This document shows, piece by piece, positions 7,027 through 14,458 of a stretch of 20,466 nt of DNA. The position numbers and the translations under genes were made by a program. The notes under the pieces are model-generated. The model had not been told where the DNA came from. It saw nothing but the letters and a program-made list of their open reading frames with translations, and searched no databases. The first letter of the stretch is position 1, and each line of letters opens with the position of its first letter. The stretch is from JAIQFR01 sp041494445 (GTDB taxonomy: Bacteria > Acidobacteriota > Polarisedimenticolia > Polarisedimenticolales > JAIQFR01): positions 1 to 20,466 of the forward strand of contig JBGQAU010000061.1 of NCBI GenBank assembly GCA_041494445.1, given 5' to 3'.

Positions 7027-8634
7027 TCAGATACTGAGCGACTCGACCGGCCGACCCTCTCCCAGCACCATATCGAAGATGACCCGCGACACGAAGACGG
7101 CGGTGAACATCGAGAAGATCAACCCCACCGTCAGGGTGACGGCGAACCCCTTGACCGGTCCCGTCCCGTACGTGAAGAGGAAGAACGAGGAGACCAGCGT
7201 GGTCACGTGGGTGTCCACGATGGTCATGAACGCGCGGCTGAACCCGAGGTCCACCGCCGACCGCACGGTCTTCCCCAAGTGCAGCTCCTCCCGGATCCTC
7301 TCGAAGATGAGGACGTTGCTGTCCACCGCCATGCCCACCGTGAGGATGAGCCCCGCGATCCCGGGGAGCGTGAGGGTCGCCTTGAAGTACCCCATGGCGC
7401 CCATGACGAGCACCACGTTCAGCATGAGCGCGACTACGGCGTTGATCCCGGATCCGCGGTAGTAGACCAGCATGAAGAGCATGACGCCCAGGAACCCGAC
7501 GAGCGACGCGATGATGCCGGCCTTGATCGAGTCGCGGCCCAGCGACGGACCGACGGTCCGCTCCTCGATGATGGTCACGTCGGTCGGGATCGAGCCGGAG
7601 CGCAGCTTGAGCGCCAGGTCCTCGGCCGACTGGGTGTCGAAATTCCCGCGGATCTGGCCGCGGTCGCGGATCACGTCCTCGATCACCGGCGCCGAGATCA
7701 CCTGCTTCGTCTGGACCCCCCCGAGCACGATCGCCATCTTCTTGCCGACGCTCTCCCGCGTCGCGGTCTCGAACCGCCGTCCGGCGTCCTGGCTCAGCTG
7801 GAAGCCGACGGTGACCTCACCCCACTGGTTCTGCTCGCGGTTGGCGTTCTTGAGGTCGTTGCCGACGATCGTGGAGATCTTGTTGAGCGGCCACCAGAGG
7901 GTGGTGGTCCCGGTGCCGTCCCGGGCCGCCACGCGCTGCGGGTAGAACACCGTATCCGACGGCAGCTGCCCGCCGAACAGCTTGAGAGCCTCTTCCTGCG
8001 AGGTCGGCGGGATCCAGTTCTGGTAGTCCGTGATTCCGGGCGGGTAGATCACGGTCTTCCACTCGAGCACGGCGGGGTCCTGCATCACTTCCTTGGCGCG
8101 CTCGGGATCCTCGACGCCGGGGAGCTGGATCAGGATGCGGTCTCCCTTGATCCCCTCCTTCTGGACGATCGGCTCGCGCACCCCCAGCTCGTCGATCCGG
8201 TTCCGGAGGGTAGTGAGCGTCGTGTCCACGGCGTTGATCTCGATGGCGTTCTGGATCGCCGGCGGCATCGTGACCCGCCAGTTTCCCGCACCGAGGTCCT
8301 TGACCTCCCACTGTCCGACGAAATCGTCGAGCACACGGCGGACGTCGCCGCGGCGGGCGGAATCGCTGCCCCTGAGCTCGAGGACCCCGGACGAGGGGGT
8401 CGCGATCCCGGTGAACGTCAACCCCTTGTCTTTGAGGGCCTGGCCGATCCGGCTGACCGTCAGGTCCATCTCGTACTTGACCGCGGACTGGGTCTCCACC
8501 TGCATGATGATGTGGGACCCACCACGGAGGTCGAGGCCGAGGTTGATGCGGTCCTTGGGGGGATAGAGGTAGAACCCCGCGAGGCCCACGACCGCGACGA
8601 TGACGGGGACCTTCCATCTCATGCTCTTGGACAT
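7027..8634 (-). CDS. secD: Protein translocase accessory subunit SecD
   Basis: SecD is the larger partner of SecF in the RND-like export motor. The 535-residue protein has an N-terminal membrane helix (about 8-24), LGLDLRGG (32-39), the P1-domain strand with RNRIDELGV (144-152), VEERTVGPSLG-like sequence as IEERTVGPSLG (356-366), and five C-terminal helices including GMAVDSNVLIFERIREE (434-450), which carries the conserved membrane aspartate. The length suits the mid-size SecD class. ATG at 8634-8632 has AGAGGT about 7 bases upstream. The order yajC-secD-secF is the common bacterial order. Confidence 0.97.
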   Translation of the reverse strand: MSKSMRWKVPVIVAVVGLAGFYLYPPKDRINLGLDLRGGSHIIMQVETQSAVKYEMDLTVSRIGQALKDKGLTFTGIATPSSGVLELRGSDSARRGDVRRVLDDFVGQWEVKDLGAGNWRVTMPPAIQNAIEINAVDTTLTTLRNRIDELGVREPIVQKEGIKGDRILIQLPGVEDPERAKEVMQDPAVLEWKTVIYPPGITDYQNWIPPTSQEEALKLFGGQLPSDTVFYPQRVAARDGTGTTTLWWPLNKISTIVGNDLKNANREQNQWGEVTVGFQLSQDAGRRFETATRESVGKKMAIVLGGVQTKQVISAPVIEDVIRDRGQIRGNFDTQSAEDLALKLRSGSIPTDVTIIEERTVGPSLGRDSIKAGIIASLVGFLGVMLFMLVYYRGSGINAVVALMLNVVLVMGAMGYFKATLTLPGIAGLILTVGMAVDSNVLIFERIREELHLGKTVRSAVDLGFSRAFMTIVDTHVTTLVSSFFLFTYGTGPVKGFAVTLTVGLIFSMFTAVFVSRVIFDMVLGEGRPVESLSI

Positions 8635-8686
8635 CGAACCGACCTCTCTCCCGTCCCCCGCCCTCGGGCAGGGGAGCGGTGACGCC

Positions 8687-9001
8687 TCACTGCACCTTGT
8701 CCGAAATCGAACGCTTGTCCACGTCGACCTTGACCTGATCGGCGATCTTGAGCTGGACCACGGACTCGCTCACGCCGGCCACGGTTCCGTAGATCCCCCC
8801 CTGGGTGATCACGCGGTCCCCCGGCTTGAGCTCGCCGAGCATCTCCTGGTGCCTCTTCTGTTTCTTCCGCGCAGGCGCGATGAGAAGGAAATAGAAGATG
8901 ACGAAAACCAGAACGACGGGACCAAACGTCCACCAGAGCGGTTGCGGCTGCGCCCCCGGCGGCGGCGCGGCGGCCAGGAAACTCGGAAGAACAGGGCTCA
9001 T
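8687..9001 (-). CDS. yajC: Sec translocase accessory protein YajC
   Basis: YajC is a small single-helix membrane protein that associates with SecDF. The 104-residue product has a proline/alanine-rich N-terminus, one helix at about 27-43, the basic stretch RKKQKRHQEML and the family core LKPGDRVITQGGIYGTVAGV (58-77). I use the ATG at 9001-8999, which has AGGAGA 9 bases upstream. A GTG at 9025 in frame would add eight arginine-rich residues and lie over that ribosome site. The gene is 52 bp upstream of secD. Confidence 0.95.
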   Translation of the reverse strand: MSPVLPSFLAAAPPPGAQPQPLWWTFGPVVLVFVIFYFLLIAPARKKQKRHQEMLGELKPGDRVITQGGIYGTVAGVSESVVQLKIADQVKVDVDKRSISDKVQ

Positions 9002-9028
9002 GGTCGTTGGTCTCCTCGGGCGCACTCA

Positions 9029-9059
9029 CCCGCTTTACGGGAGGGCCTTTTCGGCCCTC
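9029..9059 (-). promoter_or_regulatory. Two adjacent hairpins in the yajC leader
   Basis: On the minus strand GAGGGCC, GAAAA, GGCCCTC gives a 7-bp stem with a 5-base loop (9059-9041). It is followed directly by CCCG, TAAAG, CGGG, a 4-bp stem. Both lie between the predicted transcription start and the yajC ribosome site. No U-run follows. They could influence read-through or message stability. Confidence 0.4.
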
Positions 9060-9091
9060 GCCGTCCGCGGCATCTCGGGACGAAGTCGGGG

Positions 9092-9120
9092 ATTGTGACG
9101 CACCGGGGCGTCGGCGTCAA
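9092..9120 (-). promoter_or_regulatory. Candidate promoter for yajC-secD-secF
   Basis: TTGACG (9120-9115) is five of six to the -35 consensus. A 17-bp spacer and CACAAT (9097-9092, four of six) follow. The -35 contains the pgeF stop codon, so the promoter begins exactly where pgeF ends. It would give a leader of about 85 bases containing two hairpins. Confidence 0.5.
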
Positions 9121-9932
9121 GGATCGCTCCGCCGGAGGGCAGGACGAGCCGGCCCCACGCAGGCCATCATCCGCCCCGCGGCCGCCCCCTGGCGCCGGTA
9201 AGAGTGGAAAAGGTCGGCACGGCAACACGTGCACCAGGGCGCCAAGTGGATCGCCTCCTCGGGCACACCTGCCGCGACGAGCTGCAAGCGGTTCGCTGCA
9301 TGGAGATCCGCCATGGCTTTGCCCCGCCCGTCCGTGCGGGACACCTCCTGGGCGTGCCTTGCCGGCACCGCCGCAGCCAGCGCCTCCGCGACTTCCGGAC
9401 CGACCTCGTAGCAGCACTCGAGGATCGCGGGGCCCAACGCCGCCACGAGGTCGCCCGGAGGGACACCCGTCCTGGCCAGGGCCTCGACGGCCTTCGACGC
9501 GATCCCCGCCGCGGCCCCTCTCCATCCGGCGTGAAGCGCCGCGACGGCCCGGCCCCTCCGGTCGGCCAGCAGGATCGGTACGCAGTCCGCGGTGCGCACG
9601 GCGGGGACGCGCCCGCCGGGATCGCCGTGAGTCCAAGAGACCCCGTCGGCCTCGGGGAGCGAGGCGGTGTCGAAGGCCGGGACCATCGTGGTGCCGTGAA
9701 CCTGCCGGACGATGGCCGCGGTGCTTCCATCGAGCTTCGCCGCCGTCAGAAACCGGCCCCGACGAGCCAGGACAGCCGGGTCCGTGCTATGCGCCGCGCC
9801 CAGGTCGAACCCCACGGCGCCGTCCTCCCTCGCGGTGGAGAACGCGTGGGCGATCCCCGGGACGGAAGCGAGGACGCGGCATCGGACGAGAAGAAGTCCG
9901 TCCACTTCCTCGAGATCGAACGCGTGCGTCAC
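9117..9932 (-). CDS. pgeF: Multicopper-oxidase-fold purine nucleoside phosphorylase (PgeF/YfiH/LACC1 family)
   Basis: Members of this family, long called polyphenol oxidase or laccase-domain protein, act on purine nucleosides (phosphorolysis, adenosine deamination) and some edit peptidoglycan precursors. The 271-residue product has the expected metal ligands in order: H79 in RQVHG, C117 in RTADC and H134 in LHAGWRG. It also has GPAILECCYEVG and the terminal CTCCRADLFHSYRR. The start is a GTG at 9932-9930 with GAGGGA 6 bases upstream. The open frame extends a further 64 codons upstream, but that part is arginine/serine-rich and overlaps the TPR gene. No partner genes indicate the physiological substrate. 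Confidence 0.9.
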   Translation of the reverse strand: MTHAFDLEEVDGLLLVRCRVLASVPGIAHAFSTAREDGAVGFDLGAAHSTDPAVLARRGRFLTAAKLDGSTAAIVRQVHGTTMVPAFDTASLPEADGVSWTHGDPGGRVPAVRTADCVPILLADRRGRAVAALHAGWRGAAAGIASKAVEALARTGVPPGDLVAALGPAILECCYEVGPEVAEALAAAVPARHAQEVSRTDGRGKAMADLHAANRLQLVAAGVPEEAIHLAPWCTCCRADLFHSYRRQGAAAGRMMACVGPARPALRRSDP

Positions 9933-9960
9933 CGCCGGTCCCTCGAGCCCAGAGAGGCCT

Positions 9961-9988
9961 GTTCGACGAACCGGGTGTGGCGTCGAAC
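9961..9988 (-). repeat. Inverted repeat between the TPR gene and pgeF
   Basis: GTTCGAC (9961-9967) and GTCGAAC (9982-9988) are perfect 7-bp inverted repeats separated by 14 bp. They lie in the 88-bp gap after the TPR gene stop and before the pgeF GTG. As RNA it would be a stem-loop at the 3' end of the TPR message or in the pgeF leader; as DNA the spacing (21-bp centre to centre, two helical turns) would also suit a dimeric repressor. Confidence 0.4.
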
Positions 9989-10020
9989 GCTCCGCCGCGT
10001 CGGGAGATCGCGCCCCGCGG

Positions 10021-11277
10021 CTACTTCTTCCTCGCCAGGCTCTTGACCACCGACTGGATCTCGGCGGCGTCGGAGGCCTTCGGGTCCAGCTGCAGGTAGC
10101 GCTCCAACTCCTTCCGGGCGCCATCCGAGTCGCCTGTCCGGAGGAGCGCGTAGGCGAGCTCCCGGTGTGCCGCCGCGTAGTCCTGCTTGAGCTCCACCGC
10201 CCTGCGAAACGCCTCGGTGATTTTCCGGCTGTCCGCTTCGGACGGGTCCGGCTTGTTCGCCAGGACGGCGCCGATGTTGTAGAAGGTCTGCGCGGCGTTG
10301 GCCGGATCGAGCTCGACGACCTTCCGGAAGGCCTGCTCCGACTTCTCGACCTGGTGGTTCTGCGCGTACAGGCTGCCCAGGGTGATCCAGCCCTCGGCGT
10401 CCTCGGGCTTGAGTCGGGTCACCGCCTCGGCGGCCGCGATGGCATCGTCGGTTTTTCCCATTTCCGAGCCGAGCGACGCGACACGCTCGAGAACGCGCAC
10501 GTTGTCCGGCGCGAGCGCGCGCTCCTTCTGGATGGCCTCCCACGCCTTCGAGTTGTCTCCCTTCGCCTTGTAGACCTCGGCGAGGATCAGGTGCGCCCCT
10601 GCCTTGTCGGGGGCGAGTTGTGCGGCTCGCGTCGCCTGCGCTTCGGCATCCCCCAACCGATCGAGCCGGAACAGCGCGTAGGCGAAGAGCTGACGCCGCT
10701 CGGGATCCTCGGGCGCCGTCTCGATGGCCTTCTGAAACGCCTCGACGGATCCCTCGAAATCTCCGCTCTGGACCTTCCCGCGGGCGATGTCCCAGGGGTC
10801 TTCGGCGACCGCAGCGGCCTGGGAAGGCGCTTCCGCGACCGCCTCCTTGGAGAGCGTGAAGTCCAGCGTCGCCGTGCCGAGCCCCGCGATCACGACCTCG
10901 ACGGGTTGGCCCCCGATGCGGATCTTCGTCTCGAACGGATCGCCGATGAGGGTCCTGTCGGCGGTCCGGCTCTCGATCTTCACCTTCGCCGTGGTGTACC
11001 CCTCGGCCTTGATCGTCGCCTTCCACTTCGCCTTGCCGCTCTTGTCGAAGGGCTGGTGGAGCAGGCTGGCCATCCAATAGTGCCCCCGCTTGTCCGTCTT
11101 CTGCGTGTACACCCGATTCGGAGGCATCTCGTTCGTGAAGACGATTTCCGCCCCGACGACCGGGTTGCCGTCGGTGTCGACGACCTTGCCCTTGGCCTCC
11201 TCGATGTCCAGCGCGAGCGCGGGAGCGACCGGAAAGGCGGCGAGGGCCAACGCGAACAGGACGGTTCTTGCTTTCAT
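10021..11277 (-). CDS. Secreted carboxypeptidase-regulatory-like and TPR-repeat protein
   Basis: The 418-residue product begins with a clean signal peptide (MKARTVLFALALAAFPVAPA, cleavage probably after ALA at 20-22). Residues about 28-145 look like a carboxypeptidase-regulatory (transthyretin-like beta-sandwich) domain, with KVVDTDGNPVVGAEIVF at its start. An alanine-rich linker leads to about seven TPR units from 162 to 400 (for example AEGWITLGSLYAQNHQVEKS). It is expected in the periplasm as a scaffold for protein contacts; no enzyme motif is present. I use the ATG at 11277; an ATG at 11298 would put seven polar residues before the signal. The function is unknown. Confidence 0.8.
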   Translation of the reverse strand: MKARTVLFALALAAFPVAPALALDIEEAKGKVVDTDGNPVVGAEIVFTNEMPPNRVYTQKTDKRGHYWMASLLHQPFDKSGKAKWKATIKAEGYTTAKVKIESRTADRTLIGDPFETKIRIGGQPVEVVIAGLGTATLDFTLSKEAVAEAPSQAAAVAEDPWDIARGKVQSGDFEGSVEAFQKAIETAPEDPERRQLFAYALFRLDRLGDAEAQATRAAQLAPDKAGAHLILAEVYKAKGDNSKAWEAIQKERALAPDNVRVLERVASLGSEMGKTDDAIAAAEAVTRLKPEDAEGWITLGSLYAQNHQVEKSEQAFRKVVELDPANAAQTFYNIGAVLANKPDPSEADSRKITEAFRRAVELKQDYAAAHRELAYALLRTGDSDGARKELERYLQLDPKASDAAEIQSVVKSLARKK

Positions 11278-11312
11278 GGATTCTCTCGTGCCTCCCATCC
11301 CTTCCCGTTGGG

Positions 11313-11342
11313 ATTATAGGAGGGAAGGTCGCGACGGGGCAA
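11313..11342 (-). promoter_or_regulatory. Promoter of the TPR gene
   Basis: A perfect TATAAT (11318-11313) is preceded after 18 bp by TTGCCC (11342-11337, four of six). It is 35 bp before the ATG. CCCAACG follows the -10 directly, as CCCACGC does at the rel promoter. Confidence 0.6.
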
Positions 11343-11360
11343 CGACCTCCCCACCGCGCC

Positions 11361-11381
11361 CGCGACGAGACGCTCGCCGCG
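11361..11381 (-). terminator. Hairpin after the feo operon
   Basis: The minus-strand RNA reads CGCGGCGAG, CGU, CUCGUCGCG: nine consecutive pairs, one of them G-U, closing a 3-base loop. The plus-strand copy would have an A-C mismatch at that pair, so the structure is better in the feo transcript. It starts about 46 bases after the last stop. No U-run follows, so it may be a Rho-assisted stop or a stabilising 3' end. Confidence 0.45.
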
Positions 11382-11426
11382 AGGGGCTCTCCAGCATTCC
11401 GGCGATCGGTGTGCGCCGCGAGCGGC

Positions 11427-12101
11427 CTATCCGTCGGATTTCTTCACGAAGATCTCCCCGGCGATCTCCGGGTCCACGGCCAGGGTGGTCTCCCCCAGCC
11501 GGAGGACCGTCGCCGGGGCCTTCTGCAGGAGCCTCAGCGTCGCGCCGGGAACGACACCGAGGGTCGACAGCCGCACCAGGCGCTCCGCATCCCGGGGCAC
11601 GACGTACACGATCCGCGCCGACGATCCGACCGGGAGGCGGGAGAGGGGCTGGACCAGCGGCTCGATGGCGTGCGAAAACGAGCGGCAGCAGCTGCCCGGC
11701 GGGATGGGCCTGCCGTGCGGGCAGAACTTCGGGTGGCCCAGGAAGGCGCAGACGGAGTCGGTGACCGCCGAGCCGAGCACGTGCTCCATCACGCACGCGT
11801 TCCGCTCCACCGCCTGCTCGTCCCCGACCTCTAGGACCGTGGACAGGAGGAGTTCCGCCAGCCGGTGCCGCCGGACCTGGCGCTCCGCGAGCTCCCGTCC
11901 CGGCGCTGTGAGGACCACCCTCCCGGCCTCGACCCGGGCGAGCCCGAGGAAACGGGCGCGATCGAGGACGGCGTCGAGGTCGGTCGCGTCGCTCTCCCGC
12001 CGAAGATCTTCCACCCGGTCGGTGCCGCCTTCTTCCAAATGCCAGAGCGTTTCCGCGAGCTCCTCGATTTCGTGGCCGGCGAGATCCTTGTCGTGACTCA
12101 T
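11427..12101 (-). CDS. Iron-responsive DtxR/MntR-type regulator with C-terminal FeoA-like domain
   Basis: The 224-residue protein has an N-terminal winged-helix region (about 8-72), a DtxR-like dimerisation and metal-binding region and an SH3/FeoA-like domain (about 150-220). The metal region shows the expected ligands: H79 and E83, C103, E106 and H107 in NACVMEHVLG, then LGHPKFCPHGRPIPPGSCC (121-139). The recognition helix region around 28-55 matches the usual pattern poorly, so DNA binding should not be assumed. Its start overlaps the stop of the upstream small gene as ATGA. The likely role is Fe(II)-dependent repression of this feo operon, or a FeoA-like role at FeoB. Family assignment is firm; the regulated target is inferred. 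Confidence 0.85.
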   Translation of the reverse strand: MSHDKDLAGHEIEELAETLWHLEEGGTDRVEDLRRESDATDLDAVLDRARFLGLARVEAGRVVLTAPGRELAERQVRRHRLAELLLSTVLEVGDEQAVERNACVMEHVLGSAVTDSVCAFLGHPKFCPHGRPIPPGSCCRSFSHAIEPLVQPLSRLPVGSSARIVYVVPRDAERLVRLSTLGVVPGATLRLLQKAPATVLRLGETTLAVDPEIAGEIFVKKSDG

Positions 12102-12337
12102 GGTTTCTCACCCCGTGCCGGATGGAGCCAGCGGCGCGCCCAGTCGACGAGCGTCGACGCGCGCGGAAACTGATAGCCGCAATGCGGGCAACAAACGATC
12201 TCGCAACCGAAATTCAACGGACAAGCGGAGCAGCCGTGCCCGCCGTGGGTGAATCGCATCCCGCAGAGCGGGCAGGCGAACACCTTCGCTTCCTCCGCCT
12301 GCCCGGCGTCCGGCGCGGAACGGCCGGCCCGACTCAT
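12098..12337 (-). CDS. Small eight-cysteine zinc-ribbon-like protein of the feo operon
   Basis: This 79-residue protein is not a family I can name. Its start overlaps the feoB stop as ATGA (12337-12334), and its stop overlaps the regulator start as ATGA (12101-12098), so it is coupled on both sides. Cysteines are C22-x2-C25 (ACPLCG), C36-x2-C39 (CSACP), C45, C49, C50 and C53 (CCPHCGY). C22, C25, C50 and C53 suit a zinc ribbon; C36, C39, C45 and perhaps C49 form a second cluster that could hold Zn or Fe-S. It has no membrane helix. The position suggests a role in FeoB function or iron sensing, like FeoC or the cysteine-rich FeoB-associated proteins, but the sequence pattern differs from both. 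Confidence 0.8.
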   Translation of the reverse strand: MSRAGRSAPDAGQAEEAKVFACPLCGMRFTHGGHGCSACPLNFGCEIVCCPHCGYQFPRASTLVDWARRWLHPARGEKP

Positions 12338-14358
12338 CGGAGTGGTAGGGGGAACACGCGCAACAGCCAGTTGAGCGCGGTCCCGACCGCGAGGGCAAAC
12401 GGGAAGATGACCGACGCGATGGCGATTCCCGTTTTCCAACCACGCTCCTTGACCATCATGAAGAAGTTCGCGATGCAGGGGATGAACAACGTGATGGTAA
12501 CCACCGCTACGAGTACCTGGGCGGGAGAAAGGCGTCCGGTGCCCGCCATGTGGTAAAGCCCGGCGGCGCCGAAATCGCGTCTCAGGAAGCCGATCACGAA
12601 GGCGGGGGCGGTCTCTCGCGGGAGCCCGAGCAGTCCCGAGAGGACGGGCTCCGCTGCGCGCTCCACGGCTCCCAGCAGCCGCAAGCGATCGAAGACGAAC
12701 AGGATCAGCGTCCCGAGGACGAAGAGCGGGACCGCCTCCTTCAGGTACCACTCGATCCGGGCCAGGGTCTTCACGAGGATGTTGCCCGGCCGGGGTACCC
12801 TGAGCGGGGGAAGCTCCAGGACGAAGTCGCTGCCCCGACCCGGGAGGACCCGCGCGGCGAGCATCCCGACCAGGAAGATCACGCCGATCACGATCGCGAG
12901 CCAGATCGCGGTTGCCACTAGAGACAGCGATCCGAGCATCGCTAGCACCACCGTCAGCTGCGCGGAACAGGGCACCCCCAGGGCGAGGAGCAGGATGACG
13001 ATGAGTCGTTCCTTGCGCGTCTCGAGGATCCGCGTTGTCAGCGTCGCCATGGTATCGCACCCGAGCCCGAGGACCATCGGGAGCACCGCCTTGCCGTTGA
13101 GGCCCATCCGCTTGAAGACGCGATTCAACATCACGGCAAGGCGCGGCAAGTAGCCGGAGTCCTCCAGCATGCCGAACGCGATGAAGAACGTTCCCACGAT
13201 GGGCAGGACCAGGGCCAGCGCATAGGTGAGCGCCATGGTGATGAGCCCGTACGGCCCGACGAGGAGATCTCTCAGGAACGCCCAGGGAATCGCTCGGCCG
13301 GCCAGCGCGGTCGCCCACGGATTGATCCACCGGCCGAAGAGGCCGTTTTCGAGAAGGGCCACGAGCGTCCCGGCGCCGAGCTTCCCGACGAAGAGGTAGG
13401 CGAGGTACAGCACGCCGAGGAGCAACGGGAGCCCCCACAGCGGATGCGTCGTGAGCATCTCGAGTCGCGAGGCCAGAGCGCCCCGCCGGCGTGCCCCTTC
13501 GGGCGGGTGCGCGCGAACCTCGGACGCGATTCCCCAGGCGGCGCGAAGTCGCGCCTGGTTGATCACGTAGCCCAGGGGCTCCCGGTAGGCCCGGCGCGTC
13601 CGCTGCCGGATCTCCTCGACGGAGTGCAGGGCGTCGGGGCCGACGCGCTTCCGGAGCCAGTTGGCGAGCGTCTCGTCCCCCGCCAGGACCATCAGCGCCA
13701 GCGCGCGCCGCGACACCGGCGCCTCGGGCATGAGGACCGCCAGCGCGTCGGCCGCCGCCCGCACCGGCTCCGGGTACTCGACCGTCGCGCGCCCGACCCT
13801 CGCGCGCCGGACGGCATCGCGAAGCTCCCCGATCCCCTGGCGCCGGGTGGCGACCGTCCCGACCACCTCGACGCCGAGGATCCTCTCGATCCTCGCCCGG
13901 TCCACCACGATGCCCCGGGCATCTGCCTCGTCCATCATGTTGAGGCAAAGGACCATCGGCACCGACATCTCGCACAACTGCAACGCCAGGAGGAGCGCCC
14001 TGTCCAGGTTCTTGGCGTCCCCCACCGCCACGACGGCGCTCGGCCGGCTCACCAGGAGGATGTCGCGGGTGACCCGCTCGTCCTCCGACGACGGGATGAA
14101 CGAGTTCGTCCCCGGCGTGTCGCGCACCGGGACCTTCTCGCCGCCGAGGCTGATCGTGCCCGACGTGATCTCCACGGTGGTCCCCGGGTAGTTGGACACC
14201 GTCGCGTAGCTTCCGGTCAGTGCGCCGAACAGCGCGCTCTTCCCGACGTTGGGGTTGCCGACGAGCACGATGCCGGCGCGCGCTTCGTCGCTCGCTTGCG
14301 GTCGGACACCGTCCGTTGCCGAGGCTAGGCGCACGGCATTCCCTCTAGTTGCGACCAT
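12334..14358 (-). CDS. feoB: Ferrous iron transporter FeoB, variant gate type
   Basis: FeoB imports Fe(II) across the inner membrane and has a cytoplasmic GTPase domain. The 674-residue product has G1 GNPNVGKS (34-41), G2 YPGTT (57-61), G3 DTPG (80-83, usually DLPG) and G4 NMMD (140-143). The membrane part begins near 305 and contains MLEDSGYLPR (397-406), GLGCDTMAT (431-439), GVPCSAQ (461-467) and FIPCIANFF (625-633). The first gate motif replaces the common GFGCNVPA-type sequence. The protein is slightly short for the family. The ATG at 14358 has a weak ribosome site; a GTG at 14334, with GAGGG upstream, is a possible alternative. FeoA is not a separate gene here. Confidence 0.93.
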   Translation of the reverse strand: MVATRGNAVRLASATDGVRPQASDEARAGIVLVGNPNVGKSALFGALTGSYATVSNYPGTTVEITSGTISLGGEKVPVRDTPGTNSFIPSSEDERVTRDILLVSRPSAVVAVGDAKNLDRALLLALQLCEMSVPMVLCLNMMDEADARGIVVDRARIERILGVEVVGTVATRRQGIGELRDAVRRARVGRATVEYPEPVRAAADALAVLMPEAPVSRRALALMVLAGDETLANWLRKRVGPDALHSVEEIRQRTRRAYREPLGYVINQARLRAAWGIASEVRAHPPEGARRRGALASRLEMLTTHPLWGLPLLLGVLYLAYLFVGKLGAGTLVALLENGLFGRWINPWATALAGRAIPWAFLRDLLVGPYGLITMALTYALALVLPIVGTFFIAFGMLEDSGYLPRLAVMLNRVFKRMGLNGKAVLPMVLGLGCDTMATLTTRILETRKERLIVILLLALGVPCSAQLTVVLAMLGSLSLVATAIWLAIVIGVIFLVGMLAARVLPGRGSDFVLELPPLRVPRPGNILVKTLARIEWYLKEAVPLFVLGTLILFVFDRLRLLGAVERAAEPVLSGLLGLPRETAPAFVIGFLRRDFGAAGLYHMAGTGRLSPAQVLVAVVTITLFIPCIANFFMMVKERGWKTGIAIASVIFPFALAVGTALNWLLRVFPLPLR

Positions 14359-14376
14359 TTCTCAACTGGGTGACTT

Positions 14377-14405
14377 AACGTACCGGAGATGCTTCGTCCT
14401 GTCAA
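14377..14405 (-). promoter_or_regulatory. Candidate feo operon promoter
   Basis: A perfect TTGACA (14405-14400, minus strand) has a 17-bp spacer and TACGTT (14382-14377, three of six). It ends 18 bp before the feoB ATG, so the leader would be very short. I looked for an iron-box palindrome over this stretch and saw none that was convincing. Confidence 0.45.
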
Positions 14406-14420
14406 CCGATGGCGTGCCGA

Positions 14421-14435
14421 CGGCGCGTGACGCCG
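14421..14435 (-). terminator. Weak hairpin after rng
   Basis: CGGCG, a 5-base loop and CGCCG form a 5-bp stem 23 bases after the rng stop and upstream of the feo promoter. It lacks a U-run. It may separate the two operons but is weak. Confidence 0.3.
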
Positions 14436-14458
14436 GAGGGCCCGCGCGTTGACGCCGA

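Noticed and set aside
12338..13975. Long frame upstream of the eight-cysteine protein
   Set aside because: It is a shadow of feoB in another frame. Only the last 79 codons, after the ATG at 12337, form a plausible protein.
14359..14420. Iron-box operator for the DtxR-type regulator or Fur
   Set aside because: Only very imperfect symmetry around TTAAGTCAC and GTTGAGAA was found, not enough to call a site.
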